Shown here: one piece after another, positions 51,297 to 63,107 of the stretch
How positions within the stretch are numbered: position 1 is the first letter of the stretch
How the letters are laid out: each line of letters begins with the position of its first letter
Origin: Tethya wilhelma
Lineage: Eukaryota > Porifera > Demospongiae > Tethyida > Tethyidae
Direction: 5' to 3'
NCBI GenBank assembly: GCA_964030475.1
Contig: CAXIPT010000004.1
Coordinates: 6,237,738 to 6,301,737 of the forward strand
Length of the DNA stretch: 64,000 bases
Notes under the pieces: model-generated
What the model was told of the DNA's origin: nothing
The model's input: the letters and a program-made list of their open reading frames with translations, nothing else
The model's database searches: none
Position numbers and translations under genes: made by a program

Positions 51297-52873
51297 GTTG
51301 CAACTAATGATCTTCGTATGCAAGCTGAAAAACTTCACAAGATCTTCACACAACACGCTACTGAGCTTCACATCCAAGATGAACAGAAGAAGTTGTTTTT
51401 ATTCCCAGAAAGACACTCCATTGTGACCACTGAAGGACCACGGTCAACCACTAGTAAGTATATATATATTTTTTTTCTTCTGCAAGTTTTTCTTAATGCC
51501 TGGCCACTGCCTGGATTCGAGCTCATAACCGTATTGATTTCACTGTCTTGGTAACCATCCCTAACAACCACTGTTCTGAGCCACCTCTTCAGAGAATGTA
51601 ACGTACAATTGCGCCCCTTTTCAGTGCTCAGCAATGAATATTTGTTGTTGAAAAGAGCTAAAGTTTGTTATTCATTGGTCTTAAACTAATTCATGATTCT
51701 TGCTAAATAAACACACTAAGTGGCCACAACAATGCAAAAAGTATCTTCTATTGCTTCTGAGTAAACTTGACAAATAATATATTCCATTCTGTGTATATGC
51801 AATGGTAGATCCATCACATGGTCTAGCCTCGTACTGAACTGTATCACAAATAAAGAGAGAGGAGCCTGGGTATAAATGTTTAGGGTTTTAAGTATTGCAT
51901 TCATTCAGTTATTCTTTAGTGATAACTAAATTTTGTGCTTTTATAGAAATTGACTCTGTGGATTTTCAAGATGAGTTCAAAGACTGTACTATTGTCCCAA
52001 CCAGAACCAAAGACTACACTCACTCTGGAATATTTGGATACATTGAAAAGTTAATAGTAGAAGGAGAAAAATGTGTGGGAAGGAAATATCGAAATGATCT
52101 TCTCGATTACCAAGACCATTCAAGATTGAGAGATGCCATAAGACGATTCCAGAATCTGTCCCACGATAATATAGCCATGATGAAAGGAGTCTGTTTCTAT
52201 GACGACCTCACCTATCCTGTCATCATTACCGAAATCCTTGACACAACTCTCGATCAAATTAACCTCAAAGAGACACCACTTGAAATGAAACTAAGCATTT
52301 TGAACAAAATTTCTGGTGGACTAGCCTATCTTCATGACAACGACATTACCCACTACAGTCTGACTGCACAAAATGTACGAGTGACCAAATCACTCGAAAC
52401 TGTAAAAATATCTGGTATTGATGATGGACTGATTGTAGACCAACAGAAGCTTCTTAGACACAACCAAGACACTCCGAGCATTGCTGTGTACATGCCACCA
52501 GAAGTGGTTAAGCCTGATGAGATTGTCTACAATAAATTTGATGTATTCTCATTTGGGCATTTAGCAGTGTGTACTGTGATAGGGGACTATTCAACGGCAG
52601 TACTTCTTCCAGCCGAGAGGGTCACTGCTCAAGAACACCATGAGGTGGGGATGACTGAGGTGGAGAGAAGACACGGCTACATCAGTAGGATGGAGGACAC
52701 TCTTGGGAGCAAGTATCAAAATGTTGGGGACCTCGTCAAACAGTGTCTTCATGATAGGCCACGGAAAAGGTAAAGGCTAATTAATTGTTTCCGGCCAGGA
52801 TGTGTACAGTTTGATAATAATCTTTTTCTTTTATTTCAGACCAAAGGCACTGAAAGAAATACATTTGGTATAG
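51297..52873 (+). CDS. Truncated pseudokinase gene, inverted duplicate
   Basis: Three exons (51297-51453, 51947-52769, 52840-52873) equal the last three of the gene at 17612-22821 and stay open for 338 codons. They give the linker (NDLRMQAEKLHKIFTQHATE), the kinase fold with HYS in place of HRD, and a final RPKALKEIHLV stop. Introns are also closely related, including a block near 51070-51300 matching introns of both minus-strand genes. No ankyrin, Death or start exon is found upstream; a MULE remnant and a microsatellite lie there instead. An in-frame ATG at 51318 would give about 330 residues. The kinase exon has an extra codon and several substitutions but no stop. It is either a functional short pseudokinase or a young pseudogene. 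Confidence 0.7.
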
Positions 52874-53448
52874 AGGGTGACCAGAAACCAATTTATTTAG
52901 CTTCTTTAGTAGGTGTGTAGTAAGCCAATGCCATGGACAGTCATTAATTGGTACTGCCCTATAACTAACAACTTCATTATTTTTTATTACTGTTGTTTTT
53001 TTAAACTGTGCTATTGTATAACCATTATAATAATAATATTCTAGCTAGAGCTATATTTGAGCCATGTAGTAACGTTATGCAGATAAAGCCTCTGTCTGGC
53101 ATAAAGTACTTCACTTTATTGGTCTCTCTTTTAAAACTTTATGACCATTGTACTCTTGCTGTTGTTTTGAAGCTAAGTTATAAGTAAGCAGTAATAATTT
53201 TAAGTGCTACGTATAATTATAACTTAAAGAATTAAGTGTAGGGGAATTATATGCTAAGCAACTTAAGTTAGTAGGTCAAACTCTAGAAAGCATATATAAT
53301 AATTATATAGGTGAGTTTAGATAGGAAGTGCAGAATAGAATAAAATATAAGTAATACTCCTATTTTCATATGTCAAAGTTATATAATATTATAATTCAAG
53401 CAAGTTTATACTTAATTAGCTAGCCTTNAATCCCCATTACTCAATACA
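52874..53448. other. 3' flank, no gene seen
   Basis: AT-rich sequence after the pseudokinase stop, with an isolated N at 53428 not associated with a microsatellite. Confidence 0.4.
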
Positions 53449-53958
53449 AAAAAAAACCTCCAAACAAGGGACACTTCTCGATTCCGAACAACGGACAAAC
53501 TCCTGCTCCCGAACCGCAATTTTGATTGAAAAGCGCTTCTAATATCGGACAAACAGGAAACCACACCCTCATTATTATCACGTGCATGCGCATATAATTT
53601 TGTAATGTTAGAGAAGGTGCGCGCGGTCAGCTTCTGGATCTTCTAAACGGCAGGAATTCTTGATGTCCTGGTGGAAAACAAGACCCTTGGGATGGTTGTT
53701 AACTGGGTAGTTGTCTCTCTCTTCATCAACACAGACTACAAATTATCAATTCCATGATTATTTCCACTCTGCCTAGGAATCCTGGTAGATCTTCCATGGT
53801 ATACTGCATACTGTGCATAGCTAAATATGTGCCAGAATGTCAAATAAAAGGTGCTTTAGGTGAAAAATAAAAAACCTCCCAACAGAGGACAACCTCCGAA
53901 TAGAGGACAAATTAAAGCCATGCTCCGAAAGTGTCCCTTGTTCGGAGGTTCGACTGTA
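53449..53958. mobile_element. Tigger/pogo-like element
   Basis: The left end reads aacctccaaacaagggacac and the complement of the right end reads cagtcgaacctccgaacaag ggacac. Internal words tccgaacaacggacaaac and ctccgaatagaggacaaat fit the same family. No intact transposase. Confidence 0.65.
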
Positions 53959-54007
53959 CTATTGTTTATGTTTGAATATTCTCAAGTTCTATGTCATTGT
54001 TATAAAT

Positions 54008-57000
54008 ACAAGTAGTAAAAATTTCAAAAAAATCAGTAGTGTAGGAATGGGCAGTGCGGTAAAAAGTATTGGAACAAGGCATGTCTCAAAACTCTCAATT
54101 TCGGCACATGACTACTTCATTTTTATTCTTGTCAGTTGATCCCTCCTATATAAGGATCCCGCTAAGTGTCGTAAATGCAACGATCTGTACAATTATAATA
54201 GTGCGGTAGCTTATTTAATTTATTGTATTGGTTCAAATTCCTAGTAATTAGTAGGCTAAGCAGTGGAGCAAACTATAACAGACAGGTAACTTAAACTGGA
54301 CTGTTAGCCAAGAGTTGGGTATAAAAAATGAAGTAGTCATGTGCCGAAATTGAGAGTTTTGAGACATGCCTTGTTCCAATACTTTTTACCGCACTGCCCA
54401 TTCCTACACTACTGATTTTTTTGAAATTTTTACTACTTGTTCATTCACTTTTTGCAACACTACAGTGTGGAAAATTATTAGAGACTGGTTAGTCTTTACA
54501 AAAAACTTGAGTACATTAAGTAGAGGAGGCTAAGGCGCATGCGCATAATAATGCCACGTGGATAATGACCTTTGAACTCTACAAGAAGATGGCTACATTG
54601 AAGTACATGAATTTATACTCTCAGTTTTAAAGCTTTCTAGTTTTTGTTTAGGCTTATTTGTGATGAAAACGAGTATCAAGGAATGTAGTACCTATGAAAA
54701 AGAACTTACCGTGGCTTTGTGCTGTCAAAGTTGGCTCAACACATTCTGGATCTCTGGAAATGCTTTTCAAGTAAGTCAGTTAGGAAGTACGTACGTAAGT
54801 TAGAAGAACAAAAATGGCACTATGGTGGCTTCCCACTAGTGCTCTCTACGAGTGCTGAGGAAACTTTTTGCGAGTTTCAAGCCTTGCCAGCAGTTGGTAA
54901 TCTGTTAGTGAGAGCCTCTGAGCAACTTTGAAAGTTTGATTTTGTTTGACTAGATTTTTATGGTGACCAACATTTTGTATTGTGTCTATGGGACAGTCGG
55001 CCCATTCCTACTATACGTACTACCGTACGCTAATTTTTATCTGACGCACCCTTTCGGGACTTAGAAATTTTTTCACGAAGTCAACACGCTGGTAAAGGTC
55101 GTCATGTGGAGTGTATACACATTGTATGCAAGCTTGATTATCAGTTTGCTACTCAAGCTCCGATTTCTTCAAGTTGTCTCCTCATGAGTGTGAGCCAGAG
55201 GGGCCTGAGTGAGATCCACCACCTGGAGGCCATTGGCAAGAGGAGACTGGAAGGGAGAATTAAGATGAGAAAGATTGCATATACAGTCTGCCAGAGACTG
55301 CCTATGAAAGCAAGTGAAATAAACTCATTAAGTATTGTTCTACTCAATCAGATTGTGAGAAGTGATCAAAAGCCTCTGCAGAAGTTCAATCTCCACAGAC
55401 ACAGCCAACTTCATGCATACACTGTAAAAACGGACTAGTGAACGTCACTACCAATGTAGTGATGTTCACCGCATTTTACTTTCACTACAGTGTAGTGAAT
55501 AAATAGGTTTAGAGCTTGAAATGTGACTGTTTTACTTATACTTAGTGTTTGCAGAGCTGAGTGTCCATCTGCAGATAAAAAACAAAGGTAGAGAGCAACA
55601 GATTCTGCTCAACTCAGTGCTAGCTAGCTATAGCTATAGTCTCAGTGACTTTCACTGTGATTGCTCATTGGCGTTGCTGTCATGATGGCGTTTTGTGTCT
55701 GCTTTGATTTTCTACATAATCAGTCAGTGATCAGTCAAGAAGTCGACATAGCTGAGTACATACAGCAGCAGTGATCCAATGCTTGAATGTGGCATGACTG
55801 CACTGCAAGTTGTGAAGTCAAAGGCTTGAGAGTCAGATGATGAGCCTGAAATAACTCAGTTTTCTGTAATTATACATACTTTACTAGTTTCAGAAGTCTG
55901 CATTGATCAGTAGCCTAGTAGGTTGAATAAGGCATGCAGCTCAGTAAGTTGAGACTTGTGACACCATATTATTATCAATTTAATTATTATCATAGATTAT
56001 TGTGGTAATAGAATCATGTACACTGTAAAAACGGATTGGTGAACGTCACTACCAAATGGTAGTGAAAACCTTGCCACAGGGCTCACCACAAAACAGGCGG
56101 TGATGCTCACTACATATTTGTTGATGTGGTGATCGTCACTACTTTCATAAGAATCAATAATACTGGCTTTATATGAACAAAATCAGTCAAAATAACATAC
56201 AAACCATGACAACTAATCAACTGTCAAGTTTTAGCAGGCAGCACCAGTTCATTTGAATCATCTTAGCTCTTTCTTGCTTGCATGTTCATACAGACTCTCT
56301 TTTTCACCTAATAAAGACAGTGATAGTATGTACTCAACTGCAATACATGAATACAACTTCAGAACTTACCATCAAACTGTTTCTTGTATATAGCTGCTAT
56401 AGTAAGACCCATTTCTTTGGTCAGGCACGCTAGCGCGCTAGCCTGAGTTAATTGTGTGATCCATAGCTCTGGCAAAAACAACACAATTTGTGAAAAACAC
56501 TCTAAAATAAGTCTATTACTTTTAGTTCTTACCTTAAACAAGAAAATCCTCTCTCAAACAAGCTGTATTCCAGCACAAAATCTCGATTTCTTCTTGGCAG
56601 CTGCTTCTGAACTTTCAAAAATAATTTCTGATGATGTCATACTTTTAGCGATGTGCTTTAATTAGAAAAATAGGTCTGTGGATTTTCTGCTGTTCTCTCA
56701 CCAAAGTCTTGATTTTGTCAGTGTCTCTAATAACCTAATGATGCTAAATCAAAGTATTAGTTATCCTACCAAGCAAGAAGTCAGTCAAGTCTACGTCTAA
56801 AGTCGTGATCGTGGAAGATCACTGAATCAAGCTCTCATGGTGTCTTCGTTGAAATTTACAGTTTCTTGATGAAGCATTAGGTCATTAATACATAGCTAGC
56901 TATGATTAGATTAACTACTAGGCTCATTTCACCCTGATTAAAGAGATTTAGCTCCTAGTTCACAAAGTAGTGACCTTCACTACCGTGGCATTGTAGTGAA

Positions 57001-57100
57001 TAATTGTGACGACCTTTTCCTAGAGATGACCTTGCAAAAATTTTTTTTAAGTCCCAAAAGGGTGCGTCAGATAAAAATTAGCCTACCGTACGTATGATAC
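54008..57100 (+). mobile_element. ~1 kb repeat split by a Mutator-like element
   Basis: Begins acaagtagtaaaaatttc, with hairpin arms at about 54008-54125 and 54325-54438. It continues through the gtggcttcccactagtgctc segment and reaches tatacgtactaccgtac at 55028, where a 2-kb element intervenes. The last ctaccgtacgtatgatac is on the far side at 57083-57100. Confidence 0.75.
55029..57082. mobile_element. Mutator-like element, 2.05 kb
   Basis: Inverted termini gctaatttttatctgacgca then ccctttcgggactta (right-end complement gctaatttttatctgacgca ccctttt) are flanked by identical 9-bp direct repeats ctaccgtac (55020-55028 and 57083-57091). It contains at least two inner repeats starting actgtaaaaacgga(c/t)t(a/g)gtgaacgtcactacca (55424 and 56023) and ends with related agtagtgaccttcactac words. 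The ORF at 55106-55438 (starts MECIHIVCKLDYQF) has no domain I recognise. No transposase seen. Confidence 0.8.
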
Positions 57101-57545
57101 CATGCTGTTATTGCTGTATACACTATAACTGTTCAATCTGCATGAGATCAACTTTGTGTAATCACACACATGCCACCAACTTTGTTATATTCCTTGATAT
57201 TGACATATTGTGGCAAAGTAACCAATGAAGATTTCCAATGCCTGGCCAGTTTGACCTATGGTGATTTTGCATTCAAGCTGCCTTTTAATTTTAAAATTTA
57301 TACAAAAATAATATAAATGAATAAATGATAACTTGCATTGAGTTTGAGTTTAGTCAATAGCATTCAATTGTAGTTGTTATGCAGTAAGTATATTATACAG
57401 TGTTTAAGTTTGTTCTGATAACATGAATAAAATAATAATTATGTTGTAAATATCTGTGCAATATCTGTACTATAACAGCCTATACTATACTATAACAATA
57501 TCATGATACTAACAGCCTAGTAGCTTTGAGTTCAGTCTTGTCATT
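57101..57545. other. No gene seen
   Basis: AT-rich sequence downstream of the Ig-FN3 gene's stop codon. It presumably holds its 3' untranslated region. Confidence 0.4.
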
Positions 57546-60500
57546 TCAAAACAGCTGCTGTGCCAGAAATACCACAAGGAGTGATATAGTTAGCACCAAG
57601 ATACAGTAGCTATTCAATGCATGATAGCTTTCAGCTGCATACGTAGACGTAAGATATAATTATATGATGTAACTACAAATAAACTGAGATATCGCGTACA
57701 TGTTCACACGCCAAAATGGTTATATAGTCGTGGTTTTTTTCATGTGTGTGTGTGTGTGTGTTCACTCTTAATGCTTGCATGCATGCACTAAGTGTAGAAA
57801 GTGTGTTTTACATGTCATTGGAGTGTAATAGTGGCTTTGTATACGTGATCAAAGATAGTTTAACTTACCACTGCCTTTTTTGTCTTTACCATTATTATTA
57901 GTAGTTGGGTCAGTGCACGTGGTTCCTGTGTGAGTGTGTGTGTGTGTGTGTGCATATGTGTGTGCATGTGTGTATGTGTGTGTGCATGTGTGTGTGTGTG
58001 TATAATTATTATAATTTCTCGTTTTCACTATAATTGCCGAAGATTATTGAATTTCAACTTTTGCATGTATAATCTGCGTGTGGAGCGCCCATACTTACAA
58101 AATAATAAGTTACTTTACGCCATGACTGTATAACTAGCTGCATTACCTTATGATTATATAGAAAAATATGTGGATAATTACTGTGTGTGATCACAGATCA
58201 AATCACAAATGCTCAATTGTGGAAATAATGTTCTTGGTGTTGCTTTTCACCACTACTCACCAACACACAGTGTTTCATGCTCTGTAGCAGCATCAGACTC
58301 TCCTACAACATTGATGGCAACAACAGTGAATTCATACACAGAGGAGCAATTAATAGGGTCCACTGGGGTGAAGGAGAAGAATGAAGTGTTGACAACCTGA
58401 GTTGTTAGTTGAGATCCACTCGAACTGACAGTCACGTTGTAGTGGACACTAGTATCAATGTTGGCATTAAATCTTAGGTTAGTAAATCTATCCAGTGAGA
58501 ATCCATCAGGAGGGTCAGTGGAGGAGATAATTTGATCTACTTGATTCCATGATACAATGAAGGATGTGGCATTTGATGTTACACTCAAACTGGCAACACG
58601 ATCTGGACGACCTGTAAGCATGATTATTTAATTTTAATTACTAGGAAAATGCATGACATTGATAGGGGCGAGCCTGAGCGACATTATGACTTATAATACA
58701 GTATGTATTTCATGTGTCTTAGGCTATAGTACTGCATGCATTGCATGGTATCTGTCAACAGCATTGCAGTTTGCACAACAGTTATACATCTATAAACCAC
58801 CCCACCATAATGCTTAGTGTTTGTTTTTAAGCACGGGGTGCATAGCCTGAGATATGATGTATCTTTTTCTTTGTTCAACATTGGTATGGACGGAGCAAGT
58901 GCTATAGAGTTGATCCTACGTCATAGCCTCTCATGGTAACATGATGACTCCAGACCTGTAACCCGTGGGGTGATTGGTAAGTGTGTGTTTTCATGAGCAA
59001 CCATGCAGTGGTACATATATAAAACGGTTCATGCAACCTTCAGAGTGTGTGAGTTTTCTGATTAATTTATCAGTGGTAGAGTCTATGCTGCTACTAATTT
59101 GCATGTAAACTGGCTGCCAGGCATATCTTGCCATTAAACATAATACTTTCAAAGTTAATACTGAGCTAGGCCGGGCTAACTGATGCTCATTGGCAATATT
59201 CATAGCGCTCCACTGAATGAAGCAAACGTCTCTACTATGTCTATGACCATATTCATATATCCACAGGTTGAGCATAAATAAAACTTACAAAACGTTGAGC
59301 GGTAGCAGCTATATAGCAGTAGATCATTTCACTCATAGCAAACACTCTGGCAACACTCGTACTCGATCAATCAGCAGCGCTGCCACGTGATGATCACGTG
59401 CACATAGGCTAAGCTGAAGGTCAAAGTCCTTGATTATCGAGCATACGACGACGACGACGACGAAAAAAACAGAAGAGCTGACCTACTCACAAATGTGGGG
59501 CTCGCTCAGGCTCGCCCCAATCAGGTTACTCATGGTCATATTCATATAGTTGGTAGAGGGAGTTCACCAATTCCTGGACACTTAAGACAATTAATGTTAA
59601 TTGTACAAGTTATGAATAACAAAAAAAACACAAAACTTTATGTAGAGTTAGAGACATCTCCCTAGTATAGAATTATCCTATAAAATCTATATTTGCACCA
59701 TATCCTGGACAGCTGTACCAATTAATGTACAAGTTGTACCAACCACCAATATACGGACAGATTTTCCAATTGCAGGACATTGCTGTTCTTGCCCCTTGAC
59801 CAAAACTAAATTTTATCAAAAATGTACAACAATAATGTATGTTTATGTAAGAGTTTACAACTACAACAAAAAATTTACCAGATGATACCAAATGCACAAT
59901 GTAAACAGTTATAACTTGACACATTAAAATTTATATTAAATATATAATATTACAATAATAGCATGTAGTTGAGCATTTGTCCACTTTTTCTTGCTAGAAG
60001 CCATGCCAGAGAACATTAAAAAAATTTTTAGACGCCATATAAGCATCACAGATGAAGACCATTGATTATTTACAATGCTCACAAAAACATAATTTACCCT
60101 GTCCAGACAATGGTACTGGGATGGCTTAGCTAAACTCTACAAAAAGAAAGCTTAAACTAATCTGCAACAGACATAACTAAGGGAGCAACATTAGTATACC
60201 TGTCACATTTTATCGCAGAAAAAATTTCAAGCTAACTCTAAAGACTTGTTGATTTATCATCCTTACAAGTTATCTTTAATCTCACAACTGTTTATCATAG
60301 TGACAAATTTATAAAATAGACGATAACATGCAACAGCTAGATGCCAGCTAACCAGTTACTTCTTGCGAGATGTTGAAGCACCCTCAGGCATATGCACGTG
60401 GTAGATATGAGCTTTATTTAGAACCATTAGTTTTGAGTGCAGCCCCGTGCCCTTCAAGTAACAGAGGTACTAAAATAATTTTGACCGGAAAACGGAGCTG

Positions 60501-60981
60501 TCCAGGAAACGGTCCCCTCCCTCTATAAGATTAACACAAAGAGGAGATCAAAATGATAGATATAATTATTATTATTATTATTAATTTCCCCTGAACAAAT
60601 GAATATAATGATTATTTTAAGGCCAATCATGCAACTTATCAGGTTAATTAGTCACCATGTGCACAAATTATATATCACACTAAAGTTACGTATATATACC
60701 TTGGACTGTCACAACAGCAGGGTCACTACAAATGGCGGTAGGCCTATTCAACATAAGGTAACAACATTGCACCGTTGTTCCATTAAGTGCTTCACTGAAG
60801 AGCAGTTCCAAAATAGAGTGGTAATGATTGTGTACGATAGTGTCCTGACTGTCCTCCCTTGCTTCAACAACTGAATTATTCACTCTCCACCAATACTGTA
60901 CATTCTCCACATTTGATTGACAGTATAGGGGAAAGAAATAGCCAGAAAAATACACTGAATGTCTTGGTGTAATGAAGAAAC
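57546..60981 (-). CDS. Ig-FN3 cell-surface protein, 5' end missing
   Basis: Four minus-strand exons (60700-60981, 58261-58612, 57869-57925, 57546-57634) join with all phase-1 introns. The first encodes an Ig-like domain: a cysteine (FFPLYCQS), the tryptophan pair (VQYWWRVN), and a second cysteine after a LFSEALNGTTVQCCYL strand. The second is one fibronectin type III domain (RPDRVASLSVTSNATSFIVSW ... SSVYEFTVVAINVVGES). Next is a short hydrophilic linker (TTCTDPTTNNNGKDKKGS). Last comes AESYHALNS, a hydrophobic run (YCILVLTISLLVVFLA) and the stop after QQLF. A small-residue segment, hydrophobic tail and no cytoplasmic end is the pattern of a GPI-anchor signal, although a tailless membrane helix is possible. 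Upstream exons (signal peptide, more Ig domains) should lie beyond 60981 and were not found. Adhesion or recognition role is inferred from the domains. Confidence 0.78.
58665..59518. mobile_element. Inverted-terminus element in an intron
   Basis: Ends ggggcgagcctgagcga and its exact complement, about 850 bp apart, in the intron between the Ig and FN3 exons. Interior non-coding, with a short (CGA)n tract near 59446. No obvious target duplication. Confidence 0.6.
59554..60525. mobile_element. Inverted-terminus element in the same intron
   Basis: The left end tagagggagttcaccaattc then ctggaca pairs with the right end, whose complement reads tagagggaggggaccgtttc ctggaca. About 970 bp, no transposase; the word ctggacag recurs inside. 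Confidence 0.6.
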
Positions 60982-61092
60982 CTGCATGACATTGTTAGTG
61001 TAGAAATTAGAAAAGGGTTTACCAGTACACAATGTCATGCTATGCAGTACACATGCTACATGCATGAGTGTTATTGTTATACATCTATATAG

Positions 61093-61380
61093 ACAAGTAG
61101 CAAAAATTTCAAAAAAATAAGTAGTGTAGGAATGGGCAGTGTGGTAAAAAGTATTGGAACAAGGCATGGTCTCAAATTCAGCACACGACTACTTCATTTT
61201 TATTCTTGATCCCTCATATGGATCCTCAGTGTCATACATAAACTGGACTGCTGGCCAAGAGTTGGGCATAAAAAATGAAGTAGTCATGTGCCGAAATTGA
61301 GACCATGCCTTGTTCCAATACTTTTACCACACTGCCCATTCCTACACCACCTAATTTTTTTGAAATTTTTACCACTTGTA
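61093..61380. mobile_element. Hairpin repeat (stand-alone hairpin portion)
   Basis: Two arms of about 115 bp (gacaagtagcaaaaatttc ... gtgtaggaatgggcagtgtg ... and complement) with a short loop: the hairpin portion of the ~1 kb repeats without the rest. Lies upstream of the Ig exon on the minus strand. Confidence 0.8.
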
Positions 61381-61731
61381 TTATAATTATATATATATAT
61401 AGGTTGACTTTGTGATGATGCATGCATGGCTGCATTGCATTATTGCGGATCTATGACTTACTGTAACAGTGAATTGAGCTTATAAACAACACTGATGCAG
61501 CAATTGTTTTTTGTCGGCGTGTACATTATAATTCATTGTAACACTTGCTTTAGTCTTAAAATTATGACATAATTGTGATTATCACGCTTGCTTAGTCATA
61601 ACAAGCATGCAACCATGCATATGAATCCAATGAATAGTTGTTTTTGTGCATGGTGTACAACCAAAATCATGATCACATTAGGTACATGTGTATTTTTTTC
61701 TTGACTGGCAATGTAGTCAATCTTAATTTAT

Positions 61732-62110
61732 AGACAAGTAGTAAAATTTTCAAAAAAATAAGCAGTGTAGGAATGGGCAGTGCATTAAAAAGTATTGGAA
61801 CAAGGAATGGTCCCAATTTCGGCACATGACTACTTCATTTTCATTTTTATCCCTCATGCATACAGCTATTATTGTCGTAAATGGTTCAAAGAATGATCTG
61901 TACTTGAATAGCTTGTCAGTATCACATTAATTTTTATCACATGGTTCAAATTCCTGCCAATCTTATCACTTGGCTAAAAAGTGGAATAAAGTATAGCATG
62001 CATGATTAGGTTAATACCAACCAAGACTTGGGCACAAAAATGAAGTAGTCATGTGCCGAAATTGGGACCATTCCTTGTTCCAATACTTTTTAATGCACTG
62101 CCCATTCCTA
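61732..62110. mobile_element. Hairpin repeat, right arm cut by an LTR
   Basis: Same family; arms at about 61732-61840 and 62038-62110. The right arm stops in gcccattccta where an LTR begins, so the retroelement inserted into this hairpin. Confidence 0.75.
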
Positions 62111-62111
62111 C

Positions 62112-62344
62112 TGTAATGTCTTACGTAATTTCCTGTATTGAATTCTATGATGTCATGACTTAAATTAAATAGTAGCTACCTTTTGTGTTTTGTGCAGTTG
62201 TTGTACTCAGGTTGTTCTGGTACTGAGTTGAGTAATGTATTAACGTTTATTCAGTGAACTGTCAAAGTGAGTTAGTGTAGCTAGTGTCAGTGTAGGCAGA
62301 TAGCATTAGTTGAACCCACCTAAGCCCACGGTGACGATATTACA
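62112..62344 (+). mobile_element. 5' LTR of a Ty3/Gypsy-like retrotransposon
   Basis: Begins TGTAATGTCTTACG and ends GATATTACA, the expected TG...CA boundaries, 233 bp. It is followed after two bases by tTGGCGACGAGACGGG, which resembles the primer-binding or leader region of many invertebrate Gypsy elements. The gag ATG comes 22 bases later. No 3' LTR is in the window. Confidence 0.7.
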
Positions 62345-62365
62345 TATTGGCGACGAGACGGGATC

Positions 62366-63006
62366 ATGCCAACTGAAGAAGAGCGAGGAGAGGGAGCGCC
62401 AACATCGGCAGCTCAAGGCATAGGTTTGATTGGGAGTTTGGAGCCTTTTGACCCCAAGACAGACACGGTAGCGGCTTACATTGAGAGAGCTGAACTCTAC
62501 ATGGCTGCTAACAACACACCCGACAACAAGAAAGTGGCCGTACTCCTCAACTGCGTTGGCAAGACGACCTACTCAATTATAAGAAACCTGATGATGCCCG
62601 ACAAACCAGCTGACAAGTCGTGGGACGCCATTGTAAAAGTGATGGAGAAACATTTTGAACCGAAACCGCTCGTCATCTCCGAACGATTCAAGTTCAATAG
62701 GCGTCAACAACTACCGTCCGAAACTGTGTCTGAGTATGTCGCAGAGTTAAGGAGGTTGTCGGAGCATTGCAAATTCGCTAACTTTTTAGACGACGCTCTT
62801 AGGGACCGTTTCGTCTGTGGGCTTAGGAGTGAGGCCACGCAAAAGAAACTGTTGTTGGAAGCGGACCTCACTTTCGCTAAGGCAACTGAAATAGCACAGA
62901 GCATGGAAGTCGCAAGAGACAACTTGAAACAGTTGCAAACCCCTAGTGGTGCAAACTCCAGCTCTGCAGCTGCAGGCGACGTGCATCGAGTAGACAAGAA
63001 GCCATA
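62366..63006 (+). CDS. Retrotransposon Gag (capsid) polyprotein, truncated
   Basis: About 213 residues before an N. It begins MPTEEERGEGAPTS and has a GSLEPFDPKTDTVAAYIER opening typical of Ty3/Gypsy-like Gag. A helical capsid region follows (VAVLLNCVGKTTYSIIRNLM; SWDAIVKVMEKHFEPKP; ERFKFNRRQQ; ETVSEYVAELRRLSEHCKF; LRDRFVCGLRSEATQKKLL). Expected next are a zinc knuckle and pol; instead the frame runs into an N and a CT microsatellite at 63007, and host exons of UFD1 follow. The element is truncated or the assembly is broken there. Confidence 0.82.
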
Positions 63007-63007
63007 N

Positions 63008-63059
<52 letters not shown>
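63007..63059. repeat. (CT)n microsatellite starting with an N
   Basis: Pure CT tract directly after the N that ends Gag, and about 50 bases before the first UFD1 exon. On the plus strand it could act as part of the pyrimidine tract. Confidence 0.95.
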
Positions 63060-63061
<2 letters not shown>

Positions 63062-63107
63062 CACACGCTCCACAATGATTCATTTAACCTTAACTTTGGC
63101 TGCTCAG

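Noticed and set aside
55106..55438. 110-codon ORF as a host gene
   Set aside because: It lies inside a Mutator-like element, has no domain, and its end runs into an internal repeat. Kept only as part of the element.
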